The notes: generated by a model not told the origin, from the letters alone. Shown: positions 23,804 through 32,399, counted from the first letter of the stretch. The stretch: 34,646 nt of DNA from Flavobacteriales bacterium (GCA_029262875.1 JAJCYO010000021.1:1-34646), one strand, 5' to 3'. Numbers and translations are program-made.

Positions 23804-24430
23804 ATGCGAATTTACTTCACCTTATTGTTTGCCCTGTTATTTGGATGTTATACTTCTTACGCCCAAGTTTTTAAAACTGGGCTTGTTTTAGGAATAAGTG
23901 GCGCCCAGGTTGAAGGGGATGGATATGGTGGATATAATAAGTTAGGTTTTATTGGAGGCGGATTTGTTAATACGAATCTGTCAGAAAAGGTATCAACTCA
24001 ATTTGAAATCTATTTTATAAATAAAGGAAGTTTTGATGCGGCCCACCCTGATAAAGGAGATTTTGATAGTTTTAGTTTAAATCTTAATTACATCGAAATA
24101 CCTGTTACTTTAAGGTACAAATACCATAAGTTTATGATAGAGCTTGGGATATATACAGGTAAATTACTAAGTGTTCATATAGAAGATGAGTTTGGTGAGA
24201 GAGAAGTAAATCGATTTCCGTTTAAGAGTTTTGATTTTGGAGGATTAGTAGGAATTTACTACCAGCTAAATGATCATTTTATTTTTAATCTCCGATCAAA
24301 GAACTCTATCATTCCAATACGTGATTTTCAAAATTATGACCAAAATGTTGGTATTTTAAACAAGCTCTTTAATAGGGGATGGTATAATGTCGATTTGAAC
24401 CTCTCTGTAAGGTATCAATTTGGAAGTTAA
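23804..24430 (+). CDS. PorT-family-like outer membrane beta-barrel protein
   Basis: The product is 208 aa. A signal peptide (MRIYFTLLFALLFGCYTSYA, then Q, cleavage near residue 20) is followed by alternating strands typical of small eight-stranded barrels: GFIGGGFVNTNLSEKVSTQF, LNYIEIPVTLRYKY, FDFGGLVGIYYQL, and a last strand VDLNLSVRYQFGS ending close to an aromatic residue. The 'LNYIEIPV.lrYk' segment is characteristic of the OMP_b-brl_2/PorT-like family. True T9SS PorT belongs to this broad fold, but many unrelated barrels do too, so a T9SS role is not claimed. It lies 24 bp after the sirtuin gene and 4 bp before ubiX, so the three are probably one operon. Confidence 0.8.
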   Translation: MRIYFTLLFALLFGCYTSYAQVFKTGLVLGISGAQVEGDGYGGYNKLGFIGGGFVNTNLSEKVSTQFEIYFINKGSFDAAHPDKGDFDSFSLNLNYIEIPVTLRYKYHKFMIELGIYTGKLLSVHIEDEFGEREVNRFPFKSFDFGGLVGIYYQLNDHFIFNLRSKNSIIPIRDFQNYDQNVGILNKLFNRGWYNVDLNLSVRYQFGS

Positions 24431-24434
24431 AAAG

Positions 24435-24998
24435 ATGTCAAACAAAAAGAGGAAAATAATCGTTGCCATTACAGGTGCTTCTGGAAGTATTTATGCTAAA
24501 TTATTGTTGGATACTTTGACAAAATTTGACCATTTAGAAATTGGAGTTTTGCTTTCTGACAATGCAAAAATTGTGTGGAAGACAGAGTTAGAAAATCAAG
24601 ATTACCAAGATTATCCTTATCCATTTTACACCAAAAATGATTTTAACGCTCCGTTTGCTTCAGGATCAGCAAAGTATGACACAATGGTTGTTATCCCTTG
24701 TTCCATGGGAACATTAGGCAGAATAGCACATGGGATTTCTAATGATTTATTAACGCGTGCTGCTGATGTGATTTTAAAAGAAAGACGCAAACTAATTTTA
24801 GTAGCTAGAGAAACTCCTTACAGTTTAATTCACATTAACAATATGAAATTGGTGACGGAAGCTGGCGGCATTATTTGCCCAGCTACACCATCATTTTATA
24901 GTCAGCCAAAAACCATTGAAGAGGTTGCAAAAACGGTTGTCGATAGAGTGTTAGATCTAATGAAAATTGAAAATAAAACTTTTCGTTGGGGCGATTAG
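24435..24998 (+). CDS. ubiX: Flavin prenyltransferase UbiX
   Basis: The product is 187 aa from ATG 24435 ([20 protein letters not shown]). The open frame extends five codons further to a TTG overlapping the previous gene's end, which is not used here. UbiX joins dimethylallyl phosphate to FMN to make prenylated FMN, the cofactor of UbiD-type decarboxylases. Motifs: GASGS near residues 14-18 for [23 protein letters not shown] with the conserved Ser/Met pocket, [21 protein letters not shown] with the phosphate-binding arginines, and [12 protein letters not shown]. No ubiD lies in this window. In Bacteroidota, which use menaquinone, a partner decarboxylase (UbiD or MqnP/MqnL type) would be elsewhere. 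Its TAG stop overlaps the converging queG stop by 3-4 bp. Confidence 0.95.
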   Translation: MSNKKRKIIVAITGASGSIYAKLLLDTLTKFDHLEIGVLLSDNAKIVWKTELENQDYQDYPYPFYTKNDFNAPFASGSAKYDTMVVIPCSMGTLGRIAHGISNDLLTRAADVILKERRKLILVARETPYSLIHINNMKLVTEAGGIICPATPSFYSQPKTIEEVAKTVVDRVLDLMKIENKTFRWGD

Positions 24999-25921
24999 AT
25001 GAATTTAATATTCCGTTCTAATCCTTTAAATTTAGTCCGTTTAACTGCTGATTTTTTAAAAATCTCTTGAAATATTTCTTCTGTTAATTCCTTCCATTCA
25101 TTTTTAGAATAGTTAATCAGCTTTTCGTTTGGTTGAAATTTTGGTTCATTATGAGCCAAAGAAAAACGGTTCCATGGACAAACGTCTTGACAAATGTCAC
25201 AACCAAAAATCCAATCATCGAACTTTCCTTTTACTTCTTGTGGGAGAATTTCATCTTTTAATTCTATCGTAAAATAGGAAATGCATTTGCTACCATCAAC
25301 TACTTTATTGGGTAAGATTGCTTCTGTTGGACAAGCATCTACGCATGCCTTACAGGTACCACAATGATCTGTGATTGGATTGTCGTGATTCAATTCTAAA
25401 TCCAAAATTATTTCTGCCAAAAAAAAGAAAGAACCTTGTTCTTTATTGATTAGCATTCCATTTTTCCCTATCCATCCTAACCCACTTTTTTTTGCCCAAG
25501 CTCTATCTAAAACTGGAGCAGAATCTACGAAAACACGTGCATTTATTTCTCCAATTGTATCCGTAATAAAATGAACAATATCTTTTAGCTTATCTTTTAT
25601 GACAAAATGATAATCTTCTCCATAAGCGTATTTAGAAATTTTAAATGTATCTTCTTTCTGTTGTTGTTCGGGATAATAATTAAACAATAAAGAAATCACT
25701 GTTTTTGAATCTTCTACCAACAACGTTGGATCCAATCTTTTATCAAAATGGTTTTCCATGTAACGCATTTCTCCATGCATATTTTGATTCAACCATTTTT
25801 CTAACCGTGGTGCTTCTTCTTCTAAAAACCCAGCTTTTGAAATACCACAAAAAGAAAAACCCAAGCGACTGGCTTCGGTTTTAATTTGTTGAGTGTATTT
25901 TTCCTTGATAGAAAAACTCAT
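24995..25921 (-). CDS. queG: Epoxyqueuosine reductase QueG
   Basis: The product is 308 aa. QueG reduces epoxyqueuosine to queuosine in the anticodon wobble position of GUN tRNAs, using cobalamin and two [4Fe-4S] clusters. The catalytic region [20 protein letters not shown] (131-150) holds the conserved Asp133. The clusters are bound by [12 protein letters not shown] (Cys187, 190, 193, 197) and [11 protein letters not shown] (Cys241, 244, 248) with Cys213 (GSKCISYF). The long C-terminal HEAT extension of some QueG proteins is absent, as in other short members. It follows ruvB by 2 bp on the same strand and ends convergently against ubiX with overlapping stop codons, so no separate terminator is present between the two transcripts. 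Confidence 0.96.
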   Translation of the reverse strand: MSFSIKEKYTQQIKTEASRLGFSFCGISKAGFLEEEAPRLEKWLNQNMHGEMRYMENHFDKRLDPTLLVEDSKTVISLLFNYYPEQQQKEDTFKISKYAYGEDYHFVIKDKLKDIVHFITDTIGEINARVFVDSAPVLDRAWAKKSGLGWIGKNGMLINKEQGSFFFLAEIILDLELNHDNPITDHCGTCKACVDACPTEAILPNKVVDGSKCISYFTIELKDEILPQEVKGKFDDWIFGCDICQDVCPWNRFSLAHNEPKFQPNEKLINYSKNEWKELTEEIFQEIFKKSAVKRTKFKGLERNIKFI

Positions 25922-25923
25922 AT

Positions 25924-26946
25924 CTAAAACAAGTTTCCTTGATCTGGTCCTTTAATTTTACCTAAATGCTTGTATGCTTTTTCGGTAGCTTCCCGGCCTC
26001 TTGGCGTACGCATCAAAAACCCTTCTTTTATTAAAAAGGGTTCATATACTTCTTCTATTGTTCCTGCTTGTTCACTAACTGCAGTAGCAATTGTAGTAAG
26101 ACCTACTGGACCTCCTTTAAATTTATCGATAATTGCTAAAAGGATTCTGTTGTCCATATCATCCAAGCCATTTTTATCTACGTTTAATGCATCTAATCCA
26201 AATAAAGCAATCTCTTTATCTATTCTTCCATCTCCTTTTACTTGAGCAAAATCTCGCACTCTTCTCAATAAAGAATTTGTAATACGCGGTGTTCCTCTAC
26301 TTCTTCGAGAAATCTCATCTGCAGCATTATCATCAATTCCAACATCAATAATATTAGCAGAACGTTTAATAATCGTTGCCAATAAGTTTGCGTCATAATA
26401 TTCTAACCGAGATGTTATTCCAAAACGTGCTCTTAATGGTGATGTCAATAACCCTGTTCGAGTTGTTGCTCCAATAAGTGTAAACGGGTTTAATTCAATT
26501 TCAACACTTCTTGCATTCGGGCCTGTATCGATCATAATATCAATCTTATAATCTTCCATTGCAGAATATAAGTATTCTTCTATGACAGGTGTTAATCGAT
26601 GTATCTCATCAATAAACAATACATCTCCTTGTTCTAAATTGGTTAGTAACCCTGCTAAGTCTCCTGGTTTCTCTAAAACTGGTCCAGATGTTACTTTGAA
26701 TCCAACCTTCAGTTCATTGGCTATAATATGCGCTAAGGTTGTTTTTCCTAATCCTGGAGGGCCATGAAGTAATACATGGTCTAATGCTTCTCCTCGTTGG
26801 TCAGCAGCAGCTACAAATACTTTTAAGTTGTCAACTACCTTGTGTTGTCCCGTAAAATCATCGAATGAAAGTGGTCTCAATACCTTTTCTAATTCTTTTT
26901 CTGTAGAATTTAAATTATCGTTATCTGCATCAAGGTATTCATTCAT
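25924..26946 (-). CDS. ruvB: Holliday junction branch migration ATPase RuvB
   Basis: The product is 340 aa, the usual length. RuvB is the hexameric AAA+ motor that drives branch migration on RuvA-bound junctions. Visible features: the [11 protein letters not shown] opening (24-34), Walker [10 protein letters not shown] (62-70), Walker [10 protein letters not shown] (109-117), sensor GATTR (159-163), arginine-finger region SPLRARFG (169-176), and the C-terminal winged-helix domain ([13 protein letters not shown]..., [28 protein letters not shown]). It lies 40 bp after the beta-barrel gene start region on the minus strand and leads into queG. A TATTTTTG (-7 like) element at 26959-26952 has no matching TTG and is too near the ATG to rely on. 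Confidence 0.97.
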   Translation of the reverse strand: MNEYLDADNDNLNSTEKELEKVLRPLSFDDFTGQHKVVDNLKVFVAAADQRGEALDHVLLHGPPGLGKTTLAHIIANELKVGFKVTSGPVLEKPGDLAGLLTNLEQGDVLFIDEIHRLTPVIEEYLYSAMEDYKIDIMIDTGPNARSVEIELNPFTLIGATTRTGLLTSPLRARFGITSRLEYYDANLLATIIKRSANIIDVGIDDNAADEISRRSRGTPRITNSLLRRVRDFAQVKGDGRIDKEIALFGLDALNVDKNGLDDMDNRILLAIIDKFKGGPVGLTTIATAVSEQAGTIEEVYEPFLIKEGFLMRTPRGREATEKAYKHLGKIKGPDQGNLF

Positions 26947-26986
26947 GTAAACAAAAATAAGAATATTTATAACTTAGATTCTTTAC

Positions 26987-27646
26987 TCAATCAATTTTGA
27001 GCTCTTTTCCGGTTATTGTTCTCACTATTTCGCCCAAGTAGACTTTTAGTTTAATCACATACTCAGGAGAAGTAAAGTTTTCCTTTATACCAGGGGTTCT
27101 ATAGTAGATCATTCTATAGCCAATACCTGTACCAATACCTATCCACCTAACTATTTTATAGTCTATTAGCATGGCTGGTTCATATGATAGAATAGTAGAT
27201 TGCTCTAATTTCTCTTTTTCTCCATTACTATTCGTAAATTGATAATTAGCCCCACCTATTCCATGCTGAATAGACAAACTAAATTCCCATTTTCTGGTAT
27301 TGTAATACACATATTCCAAATAAGGTGAAAAGTAAGAATACTCTAAATTCACAGGAACTTCTTCATCCTGATCATTAATGACAAATTTTTCAACTGGCAA
27401 AAACATTTGATTGAACCCTAACCCTACTTTAAATTTTCTCCTGAAATTTAAACCAACTTTTATCCCAATTGTTTTTACATCATTATCTCTAATAAAAGAG
27501 AAACGGTTATCGAACTTTACATCTAATTTTGGTTTAGATTTAAAACTCTTTTTAAACTCATCTTCAAAAATAGTTAGCCTTTCATCATCATATTGCGCAG
27601 ATAATAGGATCGGAAGAAAAATCAAACCTAAAAGAAACAGTCTCAT
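26987..27646 (-). CDS. Predicted outer membrane beta-barrel protein, unknown function
   Basis: The product is 219 aa. The signal peptide is short (MRLFLLGLIFLPILLSAQ, cleavage near residue 18), followed by a charged segment (DDERLTIFEDEFKKSFKSKP) and then amphipathic strands: TIGIKVGLNFRRKFKVGLGF, YSYFSPYLEYVYYNTRKWEF, SLSIQHGIGGANYQF, IGIGTGIGYRMIYY, EYVIKLKVYLGEIV. Alternating patterns and a barrel-like ending fit a small outer-membrane barrel, but I cannot name a family. Its stop is TGA, showing that TGA does end translation in this genome. It starts 5 bp after the stop of the small CxxC protein gene, so the two are co-transcribed. Confidence 0.65.
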   Translation of the reverse strand: MRLFLLGLIFLPILLSAQYDDERLTIFEDEFKKSFKSKPKLDVKFDNRFSFIRDNDVKTIGIKVGLNFRRKFKVGLGFNQMFLPVEKFVINDQDEEVPVNLEYSYFSPYLEYVYYNTRKWEFSLSIQHGIGGANYQFTNSNGEKEKLEQSTILSYEPAMLIDYKIVRWIGIGTGIGYRMIYYRTPGIKENFTSPEYVIKLKVYLGEIVRTITGKELKID

Positions 27647-27651
27647 ATTGT

Positions 27652-27894
27652 TTATACTTGTTCTGTTTTTTTATTTTTCTTGTAGTGTTTATAAACGAAG
27701 TATCCTACCACTGCCATAAGCAAATATGGAAACCCCATTAAGTATATAATTCCATCATTGATACTATTTCCTGCAGTTCCTCCTGAAGCCATATCAGACT
27801 CTAAGGTTGCTTTACACATTGCACATTGAGAATAAGCAACAACCTTAATGAAGATTAAAAAAAGTAATAAAAGAATTTTTTTCAAAGCAATCAT
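27652..27894 (-). CDS. Small membrane protein with CAMC motif, beside SCO
   Basis: The product is 80 aa. An N-terminal hydrophobic segment (KKILLLLFLIFIKVVAYSQ, probably a signal peptide) is followed by CAMCKATLESDMASGG, then NDGIIYLMGFPYLLMAVVGYFVY (one membrane helix) and a lysine-rich tail. The Cys-x-x-Cys placed right after the export signal suggests metal or redox handling on the outer face of the inner membrane. Small proteins of this kind are, to my recollection, commonly encoded next to the oxidase/SCO genes in Bacteroidota, which fits a role in copper delivery or oxidase assembly, but this is inference. A TAAATTTG element at 27907-27900 resembles a -7 box but is very close to the ATG. 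Confidence 0.7.
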   Translation of the reverse strand: MIALKKILLLLFLIFIKVVAYSQCAMCKATLESDMASGGTAGNSINDGIIYLMGFPYLLMAVVGYFVYKHYKKNKKTEQV

Positions 27895-27933
27895 TTTAAC
27901 AAATTTACCAATGATTTACTAGATAGCATAAAA

Positions 27934-28650
27934 CTATTTTCTTTGCTCAATTTTAGCTGATTTTTCTCCTTTTAACGGAACGACATCTTCTTTATACAAA
28001 ATGTCAATGGCATCCGTTAAGTCCTTTTTCATCTCTGAATGAACTGTCCCGTCAAAATATCCTCTAACGTGTCCTTTTTTATCTACTAAAATTAACATCT
28101 GAGAATGCAAAAATCCTCCTGGCGCGATAGAGTCTTTCATCACGTTTACAAAAAACCCATTAAAAGCAATGTCATAGATTTTATCTTTATCTCCAGTTAA
28201 AAAGCTCCATGAATCTGTATCGGCATGTACTTTTTCGGCATATTCTTTTAATACTTCCACGCTATCATGTTCAGGATTAACTGTAATTGAAATAAATTTT
28301 AAATCACCTTTTTTGTCCTTAAAGCTATCTTGCATGTACTTCATGTTACCTGCCATTTTTGGGCAAATCGTTGGGCATGTTACAAAGAAAAAATCAGCTA
28401 CATAAACACTTCCCAATAAATCATCTCTGGTTACCTTTTTACCATCTTGGTTTGTAAATTCAAAATAAGGAATCTGATGATAAAGGGTATCAAAGCTTCC
28501 ATCATCCTTTTCAACAGCTTCTTTAGGTCCAATATATGGTAACCTGTTATAATTATGCTCTCCTGTATATAAGGTTAAATAGAAGATGGATGGTAACAAT
28601 AATATTGCAACCAAGAAGATTACTTTTTTATACTTTGGGGATACGGCCAT
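27934..28650 (-). CDS. SCO1/SenC-family copper chaperone
   Basis: The product is 238 aa from ATG 28650 (MAVSPKYKKVIFLVAILLLP); a GTG eight codons upstream lies inside the hairpin and is rejected. SCO proteins are membrane-anchored thioredoxin-fold proteins that help load copper into the CuA site of cytochrome oxidase subunit II. The N-terminal anchor covers about residues 8-28. The copper ligands are Cys92 and Cys96 in FVTCPTICPKMAGNM and His182 in GGFLHSQMLILVD. The family VNPEHDSVEVLKEYA stretch is present. It sits directly downstream of the coxB-coxA-coxC-coxD genes, matching its role, but a hairpin (28666-28691) lies between, so it may be expressed at a lower level than the oxidase subunits. 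Confidence 0.93.
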   Translation of the reverse strand: MAVSPKYKKVIFLVAILLLPSIFYLTLYTGEHNYNRLPYIGPKEAVEKDDGSFDTLYHQIPYFEFTNQDGKKVTRDDLLGSVYVADFFFVTCPTICPKMAGNMKYMQDSFKDKKGDLKFISITVNPEHDSVEVLKEYAEKVHADTDSWSFLTGDKDKIYDIAFNGFFVNVMKDSIAPGGFLHSQMLILVDKKGHVRGYFDGTVHSEMKKDLTDAIDILYKEDVVPLKGEKSAKIEQRK

Positions 28651-28665
28651 ATTGTTAAAAAGAAA

Positions 28666-28691
28666 AAAGACCACAATTACTTGTGATCTTT
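28666..28691 (-). terminator. Hairpin between the oxidase operon and SCO
   Basis: Arms AAAGACCACAA (28666-28676) and TTGTGATCTTT (28681-28691) enclose a 4-nt loop. The one mismatch becomes a G-U pair in minus-strand RNA, so the structure is meant for that strand. A T-rich run follows (TTTTTTCTTTTT region). It lies 22 bp after the coxD stop and 16 bp before the SCO start, suggesting partial termination. Confidence 0.75.
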
Positions 28692-28712
28692 ATTTATAAT
28701 TTTTATGCTATA

Positions 28713-29075
28713 CTAAAAGGGGTAATGTTGAATGTGTTCAGTAAAAACTCCTTCTGTAAAAACATGATACAATAAATACAATGCTAATAAAGCATAAGGA
28801 ATTATTATTGTGTTTTGTAATGAAGTTCTTTCATGCTTCAAGTGCATGTAATAAGCCACAATAAAATATGCTTTAGCAATTGTTAGTACGATAAACGTCA
28901 TCTTTACAAAATGCCATGCAATACTCCATTCTTTCCATACTAAACCAAGAGATACTTCAACAGTTGTAATTACTAATAATACCCAAAACATGTTCCATAT
29001 CATTCTTCTGGTTTTCTTACCTTCTTCTTCAGAATGATGTGCTGCGTATTTATAAGGTTGATCTGAATGTTCCAT
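28713..29075 (-). CDS. Cytochrome c oxidase subunit IV-like protein
   Basis: The product is 120 aa with a short His- and charge-rich N-terminal tail (MEHSDQPYKYAAHHSEEEGK) and three membrane helices: MIWNMFWVLLVITTVEVSLGL, FVKMTFIVLTIAKAYFIVAYY, TIIIPYALLALYLLYHVF. This is the size and layout of bacterial oxidase subunit IV (COX4_pro/CyoD-like), a small accessory subunit thought to stabilise the complex. The MHLKHER loop between helices 2 and 3 is typical. It ends the oxidase gene run, 18 bp after the large subunit III gene. Confidence 0.88.
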   Translation of the reverse strand: MEHSDQPYKYAAHHSEEEGKKTRRMIWNMFWVLLVITTVEVSLGLVWKEWSIAWHFVKMTFIVLTIAKAYFIVAYYMHLKHERTSLQNTIIIPYALLALYLLYHVFTEGVFTEHIQHYPF

Positions 29076-29093
29076 AATTAATAATTTTAAATA

Positions 29094-29966
29094 TTATACT
29101 AAGTAGAAGAATGTGAATACAAATACCCAAACTAAATCTACAAAGTGCCAATATAATCCTACTTTTTCAACCATTTCATAATGTCCACGTTTTTCATAAG
29201 TCCCCATGATAACATTTACAAAAATGATGAAATTTAATACCACTCCACTAAATACGTGTGTTCCGTGAAACCCTGTAATGAAGAAAAAGAAATCTGCAAA
29301 AAGTGGATGTCCATACTCATTGTGAGTCAGGTTTGCTCCATGAATTTCGTGACCATTTGCTAAAACAGCACTTAATTCATCTCCTTTTAACTGTAAAAAT
29401 GGAGTAGTAATATCTCCGACTGTTTGTCTCCAAGGTAATTCCAATATCGTTTTTGATTCATCTGTCCACCTACCAATAATACCTTGGGTTTGTTCAATGG
29501 TTCCATCAGGCAAGGTATATGTTCCAATTCCTAATTCAAAAGCTCCTAACTCTGTTCCATGAATGAAATGATACCATTCCCATGCTTGAGAACCAACGAA
29601 TATTAAACCACCAACAATGGTCCAAAACATCCATACCATTACTTTCTTCTTATCCATTCTATGGCCTGCTTCAACGGCAAGTACCATCGTTACAGAACTC
29701 ATAATAAGAATAAATGTCATTAAAGCCACATATAACAATGGTTGATGCCCATGTACAAATGGGAAGTGGGTAAACACATTTTCTGCAGATGGCCATATAG
29801 CTGAAAAATTATGACGGTAAAATCCGTAAGCTGCTAAAAACCCAGTAAATGATAAGGCATCAGACATTAAGAAAAACCACATCATTAATTTTCCATAACC
29901 TGCACCAAAAGGAGATGTTCCTCCTCCCCAAGCTGTTTTACTATCTACTACTTCTGTATGAGACAT
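29094..29966 (-). CDS. coxC: Cytochrome c oxidase subunit III
   Basis: The product is 290 aa. Subunit III is a core membrane subunit of A-type heme-copper oxidases that stabilises subunit I. Features: a first helix pair (GKLMMWFFLMSDALSFTGFL), then helices with FVHGHQPLLYVALMTFILIMSSVTMVLAVEAG, GSQAWEWYHFIHGTE, and the C-terminal hallmark FFFITGFHGTHVFSGVVLNF with HYEMVEKVGLYWHFVDLVWVFVFTFFYLV. A soluble insert of about 60 residues (GIGTYTLPDGTIEQTQGII to NLTHNEYGHPLFAD) between helices makes it longer than minimal forms, as in other Bacteroidota. It is preceded at 21 bp by the shorter subunit III-like gene. Confidence 0.95.
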   Translation of the reverse strand: MSHTEVVDSKTAWGGGTSPFGAGYGKLMMWFFLMSDALSFTGFLAAYGFYRHNFSAIWPSAENVFTHFPFVHGHQPLLYVALMTFILIMSSVTMVLAVEAGHRMDKKKVMVWMFWTIVGGLIFVGSQAWEWYHFIHGTELGAFELGIGTYTLPDGTIEQTQGIIGRWTDESKTILELPWRQTVGDITTPFLQLKGDELSAVLANGHEIHGANLTHNEYGHPLFADFFFFITGFHGTHVFSGVVLNFIIFVNVIMGTYEKRGHYEMVEKVGLYWHFVDLVWVFVFTFFYLV

Positions 29967-29987
29967 ATTATTTTTATTTATTATAAA

Positions 29988-30581
29988 CTAAGCTATTATA
30001 TATCTTAAAAAAAAGAAAAGATAAATCCATAATCCGCCTAAAAAGTGCCAGTAAGTAATACTCACCTGCATTCCTAACATATTATCGACACTGTATCTTT
30101 CTTTAATTGTTTTAACTAATACTACTATTAAACTTATTAATCCCCCAAGCAAATGGGCTATATGTAATGCTGTAAGCAAATACAAATAAGAACTCTCTTG
30201 AGTACTCTGACTCCCTACTGCATACACTTCATTTTCATATAAGGCTACCCATCCTAAAAACTGTGTAAGGATGAAAGATAATCCTAAAACTAAGGTCACT
30301 AATACGCTAATTTTAGCTATTGCCAAATTGCCTTTCTTTACTGAAATTAATCCAAAGTGAAATGCGGCACTACTTGCAATAATTATCAATGTGCTTATCG
30401 TAAATGCAAATGGTAAATCAATCTTTAAAAAAGATCCTCCACCCTGACTAACAACTACAGCACTCGTTAACCCACTAAAAAACATAATTATACTTACTAT
30501 GCCAATCCATAGCAACGGTTTAGAAGTTTTTCTTCTAACTTCTTCCTTATAATTAATATTTTCCATTGACATTGTCGTCAT
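29988..30581 (-). CDS. Second, short cytochrome c oxidase subunit III-like protein
   Basis: The product is 197 aa with five predicted membrane helices and the same C-terminal signature as subunit III: LYLLTALHIAHLLGGLISLIV, then VSITYWHFLGGLWIYLFFFL. The seven-helix bundle of full subunit III is incomplete, matching five-helix versions. Bacteroidota oxidase operons usually carry such a short copy before the full-length one; whether both are in the same complex is not known to me. ATGs at codons 1, 4 and 6 are all possible starts; the first is 4 bp after the coxA stop. A heme O synthase gene (cyoE/ctaB), which in relatives I remember as often lying next to this gene, is not seen. Confidence 0.88.
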   Translation of the reverse strand: MTTMSMENINYKEEVRRKTSKPLLWIGIVSIIMFFSGLTSAVVVSQGGGSFLKIDLPFAFTISTLIIIASSAAFHFGLISVKKGNLAIAKISVLVTLVLGLSFILTQFLGWVALYENEVYAVGSQSTQESSYLYLLTALHIAHLLGGLISLIVVLVKTIKERYSVDNMLGMQVSITYWHFLGGLWIYLFFFLRYIIA

Positions 30582-30585
30582 TTTT

Positions 30586-32361
30586 TTAATGTCCTCCGTC
30601 TTTTTCGTTATCTCCTAAAGGCACCGTTTGAGGAATATAATCTTCTCCTGAAACGTAATCGCCATTTGCGTCAACTTTACTATAATCGTAAGGCCATCTA
30701 TATACATGAGGGATTTCTCCATACCAGTTTCCGTGGAAATGCTCAACTGGAGCAGTCCATTCTAATGTATTTCCTTTCCAAGGATTTTGAGGGGCTCTTG
30801 GACCTCTAAATGCACTATAAACAAAGTTAAAGAAGAATATTAGTTGCGCAAAAAATGCTAAAATAGCAAACATACTAATGAACTCATTAATGTCTATCAT
30901 ATTATCAAACATTGGAAACTCTGAGTTGGTATAGTATCTCCTTGGAACACCAGCAAATCCTAAAAAGTGCATTGGGAAGAAAACACCATAAGCACAAATT
31001 ATCGTCAACCAGAAATGTACGTTACCTAATTTGTTATTCATCATTCTTCCAAATAATTTAGGGAACCAATGATATACTCCGGCAAACATCCCAAATATTG
31101 CAGATAATCCCATTACGATATGGAAATGTCCGACTACAAAATAAGTATCATGAACGTTAATGTCTAATGCAGAATCTCCTAATACTAATCCCGTAACCCC
31201 TCCAGTAATAAACGTTGACACCAACCCTATACTAAACAGTGTTGCTGGGGTAAATCTTATATTTCCTTTCCATAAAGTAGTAAGGTAGTTGAATACTTTT
31301 ACTGCTGAAGGAATCGCAATTAATAGAGTTGTAAAAGTAAATACAGATCCTAAAAACGGGTTCATTCCAGTTAAGAACATATGGTGACCCCATACTATAA
31401 ATGAAAGAAATCCAATAGCCATCATCGATCCAATCATTGCTCGATAACCAAAAATTGGCTTTCTTGTCATGGTCGAAATAATTTCAGATGTAATTCCTAA
31501 GGCTGGCAGCAATACAATGTATACTTCAGGGTGTCCTAAGAACCAAAATAGGTGTTCAAATAAAATTGGGCTTCCTCCTGAATGTTCTAAAACTTGACCT
31601 CCTATATAAATGTCTGAAAGGTAAAAACTCGTTCCAAAACTTCTATCAAAAATTAATAATAAAGCACACGATAATAATACTGGGAAAGAAAGTACTCCAA
31701 TAATTGCGGTAAAAAGAAATGCCCATATTGTTAGTGGCATTCTCGTCATCGTCATTCCCACAGTTCGTAAATTGAATATGGTAACGATATAGTTCAAACT
31801 TCCCAACAATGAAGACACAATAAAAATTGCCATTGCAACCAACCATAACGTCATACCTGCTCCTGATCCAGGAATTGCTTGAGGCAATGCACTTAATGGT
31901 GGATAAATTGTCCAACCTGCAGAGGCCGCTCCACCTTCAACAAATAATGAAATTAACATTATCACTGATGACAAAAAGAAAAACCAGTAAGATAGCATAT
32001 TTAAGAATCCAGAAGCCATATCTCTTGCTCCAATCTGAAGCGGAATAAGAAGATTACTAAATGTTCCACTAAGTCCTGCAGTCAATAAAAAGAATACCAT
32101 TATGGTACCGTGCATGGTTACTAAAGCCAAATATTTATCAGGAGACATGACTCCATCTTCAGCCCAACTCCCCATAAACATATCAATCACTTCAAAACTT
32201 TCTCCTGGCCAGCCTAATTGTAATCTAAACAATGTAGACATTACTAAACCTAAAAATCCCATTAAAAACCCAGTTACCAAAAACTGTTTAGAAATCATTT
32301 TATGGTCAGTACTAAATACGTACTTAAATAAAAAATCTTCTTTATGATGATGTGCACTCAT
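30586..32361 (-). CDS. coxA: Cytochrome c oxidase subunit I (A-type heme-copper oxidase)
   Basis: The product is 591 aa with at least twelve membrane helices. It holds heme a and the heme a3-CuB centre where O2 is reduced and protons are pumped. Ligands visible: heme a His84 (TMHGTIMVF) and His414; CuB His277, His326 and His327 (GHPEVY, WGHHMF); heme a3 His412 (VVGHFHIVM). The cross-linking Tyr281 and the helix VI Glu279 are both present in HPEVY, and the K-channel Lys355 in IPSAVKVFNY. Aligned by eye, the place of the D-channel entry Asp (bovine Asp132) is occupied by Thr171 with no acidic residue nearby. It lies between coxB (38 bp upstream) and the short coxC. Confidence 0.97.
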   Translation of the reverse strand: MSAHHHKEDFLFKYVFSTDHKMISKQFLVTGFLMGFLGLVMSTLFRLQLGWPGESFEVIDMFMGSWAEDGVMSPDKYLALVTMHGTIMVFFLLTAGLSGTFSNLLIPLQIGARDMASGFLNMLSYWFFFLSSVIMLISLFVEGGAASAGWTIYPPLSALPQAIPGSGAGMTLWLVAMAIFIVSSLLGSLNYIVTIFNLRTVGMTMTRMPLTIWAFLFTAIIGVLSFPVLLSCALLLIFDRSFGTSFYLSDIYIGGQVLEHSGGSPILFEHLFWFLGHPEVYIVLLPALGITSEIISTMTRKPIFGYRAMIGSMMAIGFLSFIVWGHHMFLTGMNPFLGSVFTFTTLLIAIPSAVKVFNYLTTLWKGNIRFTPATLFSIGLVSTFITGGVTGLVLGDSALDINVHDTYFVVGHFHIVMGLSAIFGMFAGVYHWFPKLFGRMMNNKLGNVHFWLTIICAYGVFFPMHFLGFAGVPRRYYTNSEFPMFDNMIDINEFISMFAILAFFAQLIFFFNFVYSAFRGPRAPQNPWKGNTLEWTAPVEHFHGNWYGEIPHVYRWPYDYSKVDANGDYVSGEDYIPQTVPLGDNEKDGGH

Positions 32362-32399
32362 TCTTATATAAATTAAGTAATGTTCTTAAATTTTAATAT

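Noticed and set aside
23804-24430. Calling the plus-strand beta-barrel the T9SS component PorT
   Set aside because: Only general barrel features and one family-like segment are visible; it is not next to sprA or other T9SS genes, and the fold is shared by many unrelated proteins.
26952-26959. TATTTTTG promoter -7 element before ruvB
   Set aside because: There is no TTG at 19-21 bp upstream, and it lies too close to the ATG; in AT-rich DNA this match is weak evidence.
27900-27929. Promoter-like ATG-N19-TAAATTTG before the 80-aa CxxC gene
   Set aside because: The predicted start would fall on the start codon itself, and the -33 triplet is imperfect, so it is noted but not called.
28651-28674. 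GTG start for SCO upstream of the ATG
   Set aside because: It lies inside the terminator hairpin, and the extra residues precede a complete membrane anchor.
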